Assembly (NCBI GenBank): GCA_963735465.1 | Contig: CAVTLA010000001.1 | Coordinates: forward strand, 1,054,001 to 1,118,000 | Reading direction: 5' to 3' | DNA length: 64,000 nucleotides | DNA from: DASZHJ01 sp963735465 | GTDB lineage: Bacteria > Pseudomonadota > Alphaproteobacteria > ATCC43930 > CGMCC-115725 | Shown: in pieces, positions 54,471-61,882 of the stretch | Layout of the letters: the number at the start of each line of letters is the position of its first letter | Position numbering within the stretch: position 1 is the first letter of the stretch | Notes under the pieces: generated by a model | Told to the model about the DNA's origin: nothing | Database searches by the model: none | Seen by the model: the letters and a program-made list of their open reading frames with translations, nothing else | Translations under genes and position numbers: made by a program

Positions 54471-54896
54471 TCAGGCACCTCCGCGCCGCCGCGGCGGCAC
54501 CCACCGCCAGAGCAGCAGCACGTAGACGAAGACCACGACGTAGCCCACGGCGAAGACCCAGAGCGGCAGCGGCCAGTAGAGCAGGCGATTGATCCACGTC
54601 GCGATCATCGGCGGCGCGGTCGAGGTCTGCTGCGCCTCGATCGCGCTCTGCCAGATCGTGAGAAAGCAGGCGCGGCCCGAGATCGCCTGGAGCGCCACGA
54701 CGAAAAGCGAGGCGAGGTGGACGAGGCGCCACCAGAATTCTCGCACGAAGCGCCAGCCGCGCCACGCGCCCAGCGGCACCGCCACCATGCCGAAGATATT
54801 GAAGACGGCGACGCCGAGATGGACGGCGAGCACGACGGTGGCGAGCGTTTCCGGCGTCACGATTGGATCAGTTTTGGAACGGCTGCGTGGCGGCAC
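54471..54896 (-). CDS. DUF2784-like small membrane protein
   Basis: The 141-residue product has four hydrophobic segments and the pattern VVLAVHLGVAVFNIFG...RLVHLASLFVVALQAISGRACFLTIWQSAIE, which resembles DUF2784: His in the first helix, Trp-rich loop, Gly-x-x-Cys and a following Glu. Function is unknown. The start is ambiguous: GTG 54896 gives the length listed; GTG 54860 begins VTPETLATVV and loses only a polar tail. Neither has a clear ribosome site. It converges on panE with a 1-bp gap. Confidence 0.62.
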   Translation of the reverse strand: MPPRSRSKTDPIVTPETLATVVLAVHLGVAVFNIFGMVAVPLGAWRGWRFVREFWWRLVHLASLFVVALQAISGRACFLTIWQSAIEAQQTSTAPPMIATWINRLLYWPLPLWVFAVGYVVVFVYVLLLWRWVPPRRRGGA

Positions 54897-55216
54897 ATCG
54901 TCGGCACGGGAAAGATCCGGTCACCATTTCGCCGGAGAGTAGCGAGAGATCGCGCGGCGCGCCATCGGGCAGGGAGCGTCCGCAAAATGTCCCGCGGAGG
55001 TCAGACTCCTTCCCCTTTCGATCGATGCTTGCGAGCGCACAGGCGGCTTAGATTTTTCCCATGTGGCGGGCGCCGGGATGACATCCGTTTGAAATTCCCG
55101 GTTTCCCGCGAACGGCAGGGGTAAGGCGCTTTTTTTCGCGCGTTGCGCGGAACCGTCTTGCCGCCGTTGGATTTGATGGACGTCGAACCCCAAACAGCTC
55201 CCGAGAGGAGAACATC
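54897..55216. other. 320-bp intergenic region
   Basis: No gene, tRNA or clear promoter is visible here. It holds a run of seven T at 55130-55136 without a good stem before it, and at its end the strong ribosome site (GAGAGGAG, near 55203-55210) for the four-cysteine miniprotein gene. A GGAAC at 55149 is not followed by a CGTT at the spacing of a general-stress (EcfG) promoter. Confidence 0.6.
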
Positions 55217-55468
55217 ATGAATCGCTTGTTCGCGTCGACGCTGGTGGTCGCGGCGCTCGGTCTTGGCGCCAATGCGATGGCGGCATCTCCCACGCCCACC
55301 GGCATGAGCTATCCCGTGTGCGACCGCACGCACACTGACTCCTGCCTGCAGCTTGGCCAGAACGCGCAATTGGACCGGCAGCTCAACCAGTCCTACCCGA
55401 GCTGCGCGAAGGTCAAGGGCAAGGAACAGAAGGCGGCCTGCATCAACGGGGCTGTCGCCAAGAGCTGA
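55217..55468 (+). CDS. Four-cysteine secreted miniprotein, paralogue 1
   Basis: The 83-residue product has a clear signal peptide (1-22, cleavage after AMA) and a 61-residue mature part with cysteines at 35, 43, 63 and 75, spacing C-x7-C-x19-C-x11-C. The core is YPVCDRTHTDSCLQLGQN, followed by LDRQLNQSYPSCAK. A paralogue with exactly the same spacing is at 57633-57905. Two disulfides in the periplasm are likely. I do not recognise a named family. An excellent AGGAG ribosome site precedes the ATG. It is flanked by 320 bp and 233 bp of non-coding DNA, so it is probably a single-gene transcript. Confidence 0.8.
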   Translation: MNRLFASTLVVAALGLGANAMAASPTPTGMSYPVCDRTHTDSCLQLGQNAQLDRQLNQSYPSCAKVKGKEQKAACINGAVAKS

Positions 55469-55555
55469 GGCGGGTGCGGTCGGGCGTCGTCCTCGAGGGC
55501 GGCGCCCGGCCTCCCAAGCCGGCCTGACGGGGCCGTGGCCGCATGATCGCCGGCG

Positions 55556-55563
55556 TTAACCAT
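55556..55563 (+). promoter_or_regulatory. Possible CtrA half-site
   Basis: TTAACCAT matches the extended half-site reported for CtrA in alphaproteobacteria and lies 139 bp upstream of the PAS-like gene start. A second TTAAC occurs at 55588. The spacing to a second half is not canonical, so this is weaker than the site at 57297. The rest of the 55469-55701 gap shows nothing further. Confidence 0.33.
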
Positions 55564-55701
55564 TCCCTGTTGACCGTTATCTTCCCGTTAACGGACTCCC
55601 CATCATTTTTATCAAAGATCGGAAACGGCGCGATGTGAGCGCCCCATGCCGCGGGCGCAGCTGCGCCCGGGCGCGGGCTCATCTGCGGGAGCTGGATTGA
55701 G

Positions 55702-56544
55702 ATGGCGGCACGGCACGGCATGTACATGGTGACGCGCGGGATCTTCCAGTACGTGGAAGGCGGCGACCTCGCGCGCTTCGTCGGATATCCCAGCGCCGAT
55801 TTCGGCGTGCTCGATTATCTCGTGCTCAATCATCTCGCCATCATCGTGCGCGGCGATGCCGTGGGTTTCGACATCTCCGTCAACGCCCAGGATTTCGACG
55901 CCAAGAACATCGCCGCGGTCGCCGACTATCTTGCGCGCACGCCCGCCCTGGTGCAGGTGCGCATGCGGCTCTTCCTCGGCGGCTGGCTCACGGAGACATT
56001 TCTCGACGTCGAGGACGCGGTCGCGCGGCTGCGCATGATCGGCGACGGTGCGCTGCGGTCGCCCGCGTCACGCCTGCGTCTGGTCGCGCGGGATCCGGAC
56101 GAGACCTGCGTGGGAACCGAGGGGCTTCTCTCGCTCTGGAAATCCCACGACGGCCGGTTCTCGTCGGAGTTCCTGGACGACGCCCTCGGCCAGGGCGTGC
56201 TCGATCGCACCTTCGTGGTGGAGCCGTCGCCGCGCGACGGCTGGCTGGTGCGCTACATGGGCAGCGGCATTGCCACCTTCGACAACTGGCAGAAGGTCGG
56301 GCGACCGCTGGCGACAAATGAAACCGACCGCGCCTATACGCAGTGGGTCGCCGGCCATTACGAGAGCGCGATGGCCGGCGGCGGCGGCCGTTACGACCAC
56401 GTCGACGCCATCATCTCCACCACCAACCGGCAGCCGACGCGGGTGCGCTATCGCCGGCGCCTGCTGCCCTTCGTGAGCCTGAAGGGCAAGCCGCTGGTGG
56501 TGGGCTACAGCGCCCTAAGCAGCGATCTCGCGCTTCCGCTCTGA
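55702..56544 (+). CDS. Uncharacterised protein with PAS-like C-terminal half
   Basis: The 280-residue protein has no signal or membrane helix. I do not recognise the N-terminal 130 residues (GIFQYVEGGDLARFVGYPSAD; LDYLVLNHLAIIVRGDAVGFDISVN). The C-terminal part (about 165-270) reads like an alphaproteobacterial PAS-like domain: VVEPSPRDGWLVRYMGSG, a middle helix YTQWVAGHYESAM, then DAIISTTNRQPTRVRYRRRLLPF and a final strand. Such domains often bind small ligands. Its last 30 bp overlap the 3' end of the unrecognised gene on the other strand. A possible CtrA half-site lies upstream. Confidence 0.68.
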   Translation: MAARHGMYMVTRGIFQYVEGGDLARFVGYPSADFGVLDYLVLNHLAIIVRGDAVGFDISVNAQDFDAKNIAAVADYLARTPALVQVRMRLFLGGWLTETFLDVEDAVARLRMIGDGALRSPASRLRLVARDPDETCVGTEGLLSLWKSHDGRFSSEFLDDALGQGVLDRTFVVEPSPRDGWLVRYMGSGIATFDNWQKVGRPLATNETDRAYTQWVAGHYESAMAGGGGRYDHVDAIISTTNRQPTRVRYRRRLLPFVSLKGKPLVVGYSALSSDLALPL

Positions 56545-57282
56545 GGCCTCGGCCGCGCGCTTCTCCTCGGTCTCGGCAACGAACCCCTGCAAGCCTTCCA
56601 CGAGCTGCGCCGGCGTCATCCAGAACAGCGACGCCTGGAAGTGCTCGTGCAGCGGACAGCCGACCCAGACGAAGCCGGTCTCCTGATTTTTCATCCCGTA
56701 GGAGAGCCGCGCCTTCTCCACCATGTAGTCCTCCACCAGGCTGGTGGAGAGGGGAGGATTCCACTCGTTGTAGGCCCAGGCACGCACGACCCGGGGCGCT
56801 ATCGCGGAGAGGTTCACCTTGCGGACGTTGGGATGGTGCCAGCCACCCACCGACATGACGAAGCGGCCGGTGATGGCGCGGGGCGCGATGCCGCTGGAGC
56901 AGATCTGCTCGAAGGGACCGGCGCGGGTGGGGTCGTCGTAGAACAGGCTGAGGTCCATGAAGGCGTCATGCATGGAGCGGCCGGGAGGCAGATCGTAGAG
57001 CCGGCAGGCGCGGGCGAGCACGACCTCGCCGCTGTCGCGGTTCTCGCCGCGCAGCCAGAACGCCTGATGGCGAGTCATATCATTGTATTCAGGGGACACG
57101 CTCGGCATGAGCGGATTCCAGCTGTCGCGATTTCGTCTGTTGACGTCCAGCAGTTCGTCGAAGTCCGTGGAGATCGACAGCAGCACATCCCGCTCGGCCG
57201 CAAACCGATCCGCGGCAAGAAAGAAGTCGGCGAGCAGCCCTCGCGGCTCCCGCTTGACGTAAACCTGCTCCGGCAAACGCAT
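56515..57282 (-). CDS. Uncharacterised 255-residue protein downstream of a CtrA-type site
   Basis: I cannot place this soluble protein in a family. It opens MRLPEQVYVKREPRGLLADFF and holds a DELLDVNRRNRDSWNPLMP segment, RHQAFWLRGENRDSGEVVLARACRLYDL and ITGRFVMSVGGWHHPNV, ending in a charged helix (EEKRAAEASERKREIAA). The segment ARAYNEW-like WAYNEWNPPLS and the alternating strands could suit an acyltransferase-like fold, but this is weak. An exact TTAA-N7-TTAA site ends 14 bp upstream of the ATG, so cell-cycle control is possible. Its 3' end overlaps the PAS-like gene by 30 bp. Codon use matches that of its neighbours. Confidence 0.65.
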   Translation of the reverse strand: MRLPEQVYVKREPRGLLADFFLAADRFAAERDVLLSISTDFDELLDVNRRNRDSWNPLMPSVSPEYNDMTRHQAFWLRGENRDSGEVVLARACRLYDLPPGRSMHDAFMDLSLFYDDPTRAGPFEQICSSGIAPRAITGRFVMSVGGWHHPNVRKVNLSAIAPRVVRAWAYNEWNPPLSTSLVEDYMVEKARLSYGMKNQETGFVWVGCPLHEHFQASLFWMTPAQLVEGLQGFVAETEEKRAAEASERKREIAA

Positions 57283-57632
57283 CTAGGCCTCCTCGGTTAA
57301 CCTCTGCTTAAGGTTACCCCCGGATTGTGCCCGCTGCATTGACCGATGTTGATGACTTTTACCCTATTATCGGGTTTGGATTTACCAAGACTTCGCGCCC
57401 AAACTGCGAATCGGTCGCAAAAAACCCGTTTCACTAGTGTAATTCTAGGTCCGCCTCTCTTTCTGAGGAAGTGGGCCCGACTCTCCTCCGCCCGCACCGG
57501 TGCGCCTTAAAAAGAACATGGAGAGGATGCCGGCTGTCGGCAGCGCCGCCGCCTCGCGTCACGACCGATTCGTGCCGGGTGGTGTAGATTTGCCGGACGG
57601 AGACGATAGGCGACTCGAGGAGAGGTGCATTC
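57283..57632. other. 350-bp divergent intergenic region
   Basis: The region separates the unrecognised minus-strand gene from miniprotein paralogue 2. Besides the CtrA-type site it has a relatively AT-rich core (57345-57450), the most AT-rich stretch in this part of the window, which suits promoters for both sides. No RNA gene is evident. The strong GAGGAGAGG ribosome site at its end (57616-57624) serves the miniprotein. Confidence 0.55.
57297..57311 (-). promoter_or_regulatory. CtrA-type binding site TTAA-N7-TTAA
   Basis: TTAA at 57297-57300 and TTAA at 57308-57311 are separated by exactly seven bases, and the left half continues as TTAACC, matching the CtrA consensus. The site lies 14 bp before the ATG of the gene at 56515-57282, close enough to activate or block its promoter. 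Such AT-rich spacing is unlikely by chance in DNA of this GC content. Confidence 0.55.
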
Positions 57633-57905
57633 ATGCGACTGTTCTTTGCTGCTGCGGCGGGCTCGCTGGTGCTCGCGCTGGGCGCGGGCTCCGCTTTCGC
57701 TCAGGCGGGCCAGCAGCCCGCGCTCAACCTGCCGCCGGGCATCTCCTTTCCCATGTGCGACGGCACGCACAGCGACCAATGCCTGCAGCTCGGCCAGAAC
57801 AGCGATCTCGATCGCCGCGTCGATCAGCTCTATCCGCAGTGCGCCAAGCTGGGCGATCCCCGGCGCAAGGGCGCTTGCGTCAACGCGGCGATGGCCAAGC
57901 GCTGA
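57633..57905 (+). CDS. Four-cysteine secreted miniprotein, paralogue 2
   Basis: The 90-residue protein has a signal peptide (1-23, cleavage after AFA) and cysteines at 42, 50, 70 and 82, giving C-x7-C-x19-C-x11-C, identical to paralogue 1 at 55217-55468. Shared core residues are P-x-C-D-x-T-H-x-D-x-C-L-Q-L-G-Q-N, L-D-R and Y-P-x-C-A-K, and the C-terminal x-C-x-N-x-A-x-A-K. Probably a disulfide-stabilised periplasmic protein; function unknown. It lies 84 bp before the hydrolase-cyclase-LuxR fusion in the same direction and could be co-transcribed with it. Confidence 0.8.
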   Translation: MRLFFAAAAGSLVLALGAGSAFAQAGQQPALNLPPGISFPMCDGTHSDQCLQLGQNSDLDRRVDQLYPQCAKLGDPRRKGACVNAAMAKR

Positions 57906-57989
57906 CGGGCGGTGATAGACACGGCGGCGCCGAGAGGCACGCGCCGCGATCTGCCAGGGGAATGCTGACGCGGCTTTTGGAGGGGCCCG

Positions 57990-59594
57990 TTGAAACTGCC
58001 GGAGACACGCTACGCCCGCAGCGGCGATGTGCACATCGCCTACCAGGTTCTAGGCGATGGGCCGCTGGATCTCGTTTTCGTCCCAGGCTTCGTCTCCAAC
58101 CTGGAGCATCACTGGGAGGATCCCGGCTTTTCCCACCTCCTGCATCGCCTGGCTTCGTTCTGCCGCCTGATCCAGTTCGACAAGCGCGGCACCGGCCTTT
58201 CCGATCATGTGCCGGTGCGCGATCTCCCGAGCCTTGAGGCGCGCATGGACGACGTGCGCGCCGTGCTCGATGCGGTCGGATCGAAGCGCGCGGCGCTGCT
58301 CGGCTGCTCCGAGGGCGGACCGCTGGCGATGCTGTTCGCGGCCACATATCCCGAGCGGACCCGCGCCCTGGTGCTCTACGGCGCCTACGCGCATTTCCAT
58401 TCCTGGGTGATGCCGCCGGAGCGCCTGGAGGAGTTCATCACCCGCGCCGAGACGGTCTGGGGCCGCGGCGACCTCCTGATTAATTTCGCGCCGGGCATGC
58501 GGCAGAACGAACGCTTCCGGGACTGGTGGGCCCGCTTCGAGCGGTTGGGCGCGAGCCCCGCGGCGGCGATCGCGCTGGCGCGCATGAACGCGGACATCGA
58601 CGTGCGGCGCGTGCTGCCCACCATCCGCGTGCCGACGCTGGTACTGCACCGCACCGGCGACGTCCGCGTCAACGTCGCCGCCGGCCGCTACCTCGCGCAG
58701 TCCATCGACGGCGCCAAATACGTCGAGCTGACGGGCAGCGATCACCTGATCTGGGTCGGTGATGTCGATCGGATCGTCGACGAGATCGAGGGGTTTCTCA
58801 CCGGCGGCCATGGCGCCTCCGCGGCGGTCGCGGCGGCAGAGCGCGTGCTGGCGACCGTGCTGATCGCCGAAGTGGTGGCGAGCGGTACCGTCGAGGCGGA
58901 TGATCGAGCCTGGCTCGCGCGGCTCGATCACTATCGCGGCCGGGCCGCCGCAGCGGTCGAGCGCCATCGCGGCCGGCTGATCGAGGGCCTGCGCAGCGAC
59001 GGATCTCTCCTCGCCACCTTCGACGGGCCCGGCCGCGCCATCCGCTGCGCGATGGAAATCGCCGAGGCGGCGGGAGCTCTCGATCTCGCCGTGCGCTCGG
59101 GCGTTCATACGGGCGAGGTGCAGCGCATCGGCGGCATCGGCCCGATGGCCCGCGTCGGCGGCGTGGCGCTGCAGACGGCCCAGCGCATCGCGGCGGTGGC
59201 GCGCCCGGGCGAGGTGCTGCTATCGGCCACCGTGCGGGATCTGGTCGCGGGATCCGGCCTGCGCTTCCGACCGCGGCGTGAGGGTCCCGGCCTCAAGTCG
59301 CCGGGCGGCGGCGACTTCCCGCTGTTTGCCCCGGAGCGCGAGCCCGCGGCGGCGACCGCCCCGTCGACGCCCGTCGCGGCGGCAGGCAAGGAACCGGGCT
59401 ATGCCGAGCTCAGCCTTCGGGAGCGCCAAGTGCTGGGCCTGGTGGCGCGCGGGCTCAGCAATTCCGCTATCGCCTCGGAGCTCGTCCTCAGCGAGCACAC
59501 GGTGAAGCGCCACGTCGGCAACATCCTGACCAAGCTCGACCTCCCCACTCGTGCCGCCGCCGCGGCCCTCGCCGCCCGGGTCGGCCTCACCTAG
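57990..59594 (+). CDS. Alpha/beta hydrolase - cyclase-homology - LuxR HTH fusion protein
   Basis: This 534-residue protein joins three modules. Residues 1-275 are an alpha/beta hydrolase with an apparently intact triad: S107 (LLGCSEGG), D224 (HRTGDVRV) and H252 (GSDHLIW). Residues 285-425 align with class III nucleotide cyclases (VLATVLIAEVVASGTV; SLLATFDGPGRAIRCAMEIAEAAG; VRSGVHTGEV; PGEVLLSATVRDLVAGSGL). The first metal site, normally FTDIVGST, is IAEVVASGT, so catalysis is doubtful. Residues 473-534 are a LuxR-type HTH (LSLRERQVLGLVARGLSNSA; EHTVKRHVGNILTKL). It may be a ligand-sensing transcription factor whose hydrolase binds or cleaves the ligand; this is inference. Confidence 0.88.
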   Translation: MKLPETRYARSGDVHIAYQVLGDGPLDLVFVPGFVSNLEHHWEDPGFSHLLHRLASFCRLIQFDKRGTGLSDHVPVRDLPSLEARMDDVRAVLDAVGSKRAALLGCSEGGPLAMLFAATYPERTRALVLYGAYAHFHSWVMPPERLEEFITRAETVWGRGDLLINFAPGMRQNERFRDWWARFERLGASPAAAIALARMNADIDVRRVLPTIRVPTLVLHRTGDVRVNVAAGRYLAQSIDGAKYVELTGSDHLIWVGDVDRIVDEIEGFLTGGHGASAAVAAAERVLATVLIAEVVASGTVEADDRAWLARLDHYRGRAAAAVERHRGRLIEGLRSDGSLLATFDGPGRAIRCAMEIAEAAGALDLAVRSGVHTGEVQRIGGIGPMARVGGVALQTAQRIAAVARPGEVLLSATVRDLVAGSGLRFRPRREGPGLKSPGGGDFPLFAPEREPAAATAPSTPVAAAGKEPGYAELSLRERQVLGLVARGLSNSAIASELVLSEHTVKRHVGNILTKLDLPTRAAAAALAARVGLT

Positions 59595-59703
59595 TTCCCA
59601 TGGCCCGTTCGGGCAGGCACGCCGATGGCCCGGTCAGGCGAAGCGGCACGGTGCGGTCGCGCCTAGACTCCGGCCCTCGATGCTTCATCTGGGGAGGGCC
59701 GTC

Positions 59704-60765
59704 ATGGCACAGCCGAACGAGGACAAGCTCAATCAATTCGTGGGTCGCATGCTCGGCGACATGGGAGCGGCGCTGGGGGCGGCGCTGGTGCTGCTGGGGG
59801 ACCGCCTCGGCCTCTACAAGGCGATGGCGGAGGCCGGGCCGCTCAATCCCGGCGAGCTCGCCCAGCGCACCGGCACGGCGGAGCGCTATGTGCGCGAGTG
59901 GCTCTCGGCCCAGGCGGCGGCGGGTTACGTCGAGTACGATGCCGCGGATGGGCGCTTCTCTCTGACGCCGGAGCAGGCCGCGGTCTTCGCCGACGAGCAG
60001 GGGCCGGCTTTCCTCGCCGGCTTCTACGACATCATCGCGGCGGCGGTGCGGGATGAGCCCAAGATCAGCGAGGCGTTCCGCACCGGCAAGGGCGTCGGCT
60101 GGCACGAGCATCACGGCTGCCTCTTCCGCGGCACCGAGCGCTTCTTCCGCACCAGCTACAACCACCATCTCGTGAACGAGTGGCTGCCGGCCCTGGAGGG
60201 CGTCACGGCGAAGCTGGAGCGTGGCGCTCGCGTCGCCGATATCGGCTGCGGCCACGGGGCCTCCACGGTTCTGATGGCGAAGGCCTTTCCGAATTCCCGC
60301 TTCCACGGCTTCGACTATCACCTGCCCTCGATCGAGCGGGCGCGGGAGGCGGCCCAGGCGGCCGGCGTCGCCGAGCGCTGCACCTTCGAGGTGGCGCCCG
60401 CCAAGGCCTATCCCGGCAGCGGCTACGACGTGGTCGCGTTCTTCGATTGCCTGCACGACATGGGCGATCCCGTGGGTGCCGCCCGGCACGTGCGCGAGAC
60501 GCTGGCGCCCGACGGCACCTGGATGATCGTCGAGCCCTTCGCCAACGATCACCTGCACGAGAACCTCAACCCGGTCGGCCGCGTCTACTATGCCGCCTCC
60601 ACGATGATCTGCACGCCGGCGTCGCTGAGCCAGGAGGTCGGCCTCGGCCTCGGCGCCCAGGCCGGCGAAGCGCGCCTCGCCGACGTGGTGAAGCAGGGCG
60701 GCTTCGCCCGCTTCCGCCGCGCCACGGCGACGCCGTTCAACCTGGTGCTGGAGGCCAGACCCTGA
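59704..60765 (+). CDS. Class I SAM-dependent methyltransferase with N-terminal winged helix
   Basis: The 353-residue protein has an N-terminal winged-helix-like part (about 10-95, AALVLLGDRLGLYKAMAEAGPL; GTAERYVREWLSAQAAAGYVEYD) and a Rossmann methyltransferase domain from residue 170. The SAM motif is RVADIGCGHGASTVLMAKAFP and the acidic loop FHGFDY follows. The layout is like small-molecule O-methyltransferases. ATG 59704 (MAQPNEDKLNQFVG) is preferred to the longer frame start at 59551, which would overlap the fusion gene. The substrate is unknown. It may share a transcript with the epoxide-hydrolase-like gene 92 bp downstream. Confidence 0.87.
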   Translation: MAQPNEDKLNQFVGRMLGDMGAALGAALVLLGDRLGLYKAMAEAGPLNPGELAQRTGTAERYVREWLSAQAAAGYVEYDAADGRFSLTPEQAAVFADEQGPAFLAGFYDIIAAAVRDEPKISEAFRTGKGVGWHEHHGCLFRGTERFFRTSYNHHLVNEWLPALEGVTAKLERGARVADIGCGHGASTVLMAKAFPNSRFHGFDYHLPSIERAREAAQAAGVAERCTFEVAPAKAYPGSGYDVVAFFDCLHDMGDPVGAARHVRETLAPDGTWMIVEPFANDHLHENLNPVGRVYYAASTMICTPASLSQEVGLGLGAQAGEARLADVVKQGGFARFRRATATPFNLVLEARP

Positions 60766-60857
60766 GCGGGGAGGATATAAACGGGGACCGGCGGCGGCTG
60801 GCTCCGGGCGCTGGTGGCCCGCTATAGTTCGGGACACCTACGTCCGGAGATTCCCTG

Positions 60858-61766
60858 ATGCCGTTGTTCCTGAAGCGCGCCCGTACCGCGACATTGGACA
60901 TTGCCTACGAGGAGAGCGGTCCCGCCGACGGTCCGCCGGTGTTCCTCATGCACGGCTTTCCCGACGACGTCCGCACCTGGGACGGCGTGGCGCCGCCGTT
61001 GGCCGCAGCGGGATACCGCGTCCTGGTGCCCTATCTCCGCGGTTACGGCCCGACGCGCTTTCTGGATCCGGCGACGCCGCGGTCCGGTCAGCAGGCGGCG
61101 CTCGGGCAGGACCTGCTGGCGCTCATGGATGTTCTCGGCATCGCCCGCGCGTCGCTCGTCGGCTATGACTGGGGCGGACGCGCCTGCTGCGTCCTCGCCG
61201 CGCTCTGGCCGGAGCGGGTGCGCTGCCTGGTCTCGGTCAACGGCTACAACATCCAGGACATCGCGCGCGCCAACCGGCCGCAATCGGCGCTGCATGAATA
61301 TCGGTACTGGTACCAGTGGTACTTCCACACCGAGCGCGGCCGCGCCGGGCTCGAGGCGAACCGGCGCGACATCTGCAGGCTGCTTTGGGAATTGTGGTCG
61401 CCGAACTGGAAATTCGACGTCGCGGCCTTCGAGCGCACCGCCGTGGCCTTCGACAATCCTGACTTCGTCGAGGTATCGGTGCAATCCTATCGCCATCGCT
61501 ACGGCGCGGCGCCCGGCGATCCCGCGCTGACGGAACTGGAGGCGCGGCTCGCGGCCCTGCCTCGCATCGCCGCGCCCACGATCGTGCTGCACGGCGCCTG
61601 CGACGGCGTGGTGCCGCCGGAAGACAGCGAAGGGCACGCGCGCTTCTTCTCCGGCCCGTATCGGCGCTCGGTGATTCCCGTGGCCGGACACTTCCTGCCG
61701 CGCGAGACGCCGGAGCCGGTGGTATCCGCGGTGCTCGAGCTGATGGCGGCGCCAAACGGTGCCTGA
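60858..61766 (+). CDS. Alpha/beta hydrolase, epoxide hydrolase / dehalogenase-like
   Basis: The 302-residue protein has the HGxP oxyanion motif (MHGFPDD, about 31-37) and a nucleophile elbow with aspartate, GYDWGG (D104), rather than serine. This marks the epoxide hydrolase/haloalkane dehalogenase branch. A cap region holds the paired Tyr/Trp residues of YRYWYQWYFHTERGRAG. The catalytic acid is in HGACDGVVPPE and the histidine in VAGHFLPRE. The exact substrate is unclear. There is no signal peptide. It is the last gene before ppc. Confidence 0.84.
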   Translation: MPLFLKRARTATLDIAYEESGPADGPPVFLMHGFPDDVRTWDGVAPPLAAAGYRVLVPYLRGYGPTRFLDPATPRSGQQAALGQDLLALMDVLGIARASLVGYDWGGRACCVLAALWPERVRCLVSVNGYNIQDIARANRPQSALHEYRYWYQWYFHTERGRAGLEANRRDICRLLWELWSPNWKFDVAAFERTAVAFDNPDFVEVSVQSYRHRYGAAPGDPALTELEARLAALPRIAAPTIVLHGACDGVVPPEDSEGHARFFSGPYRRSVIPVAGHFLPRETPEPVVSAVLELMAAPNGA

Positions 61767-61882
61767 GCGGCGGATCTGATCAAACAAGTCGCAGACTGAT
61801 CCTAAGGCGGGCATCAAACCCGCAGCGGACACGCGACTCCGCATCGACCACTGCCCGTTGCCGCGCTACATTTCCCTCTACG

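Noticed and set aside
55149..55168. GGAAC ... CGTT as a general-stress (EcfG) promoter for miniprotein 1
   Set aside because: The spacer is 11 bp, not the 16-17 bp required.
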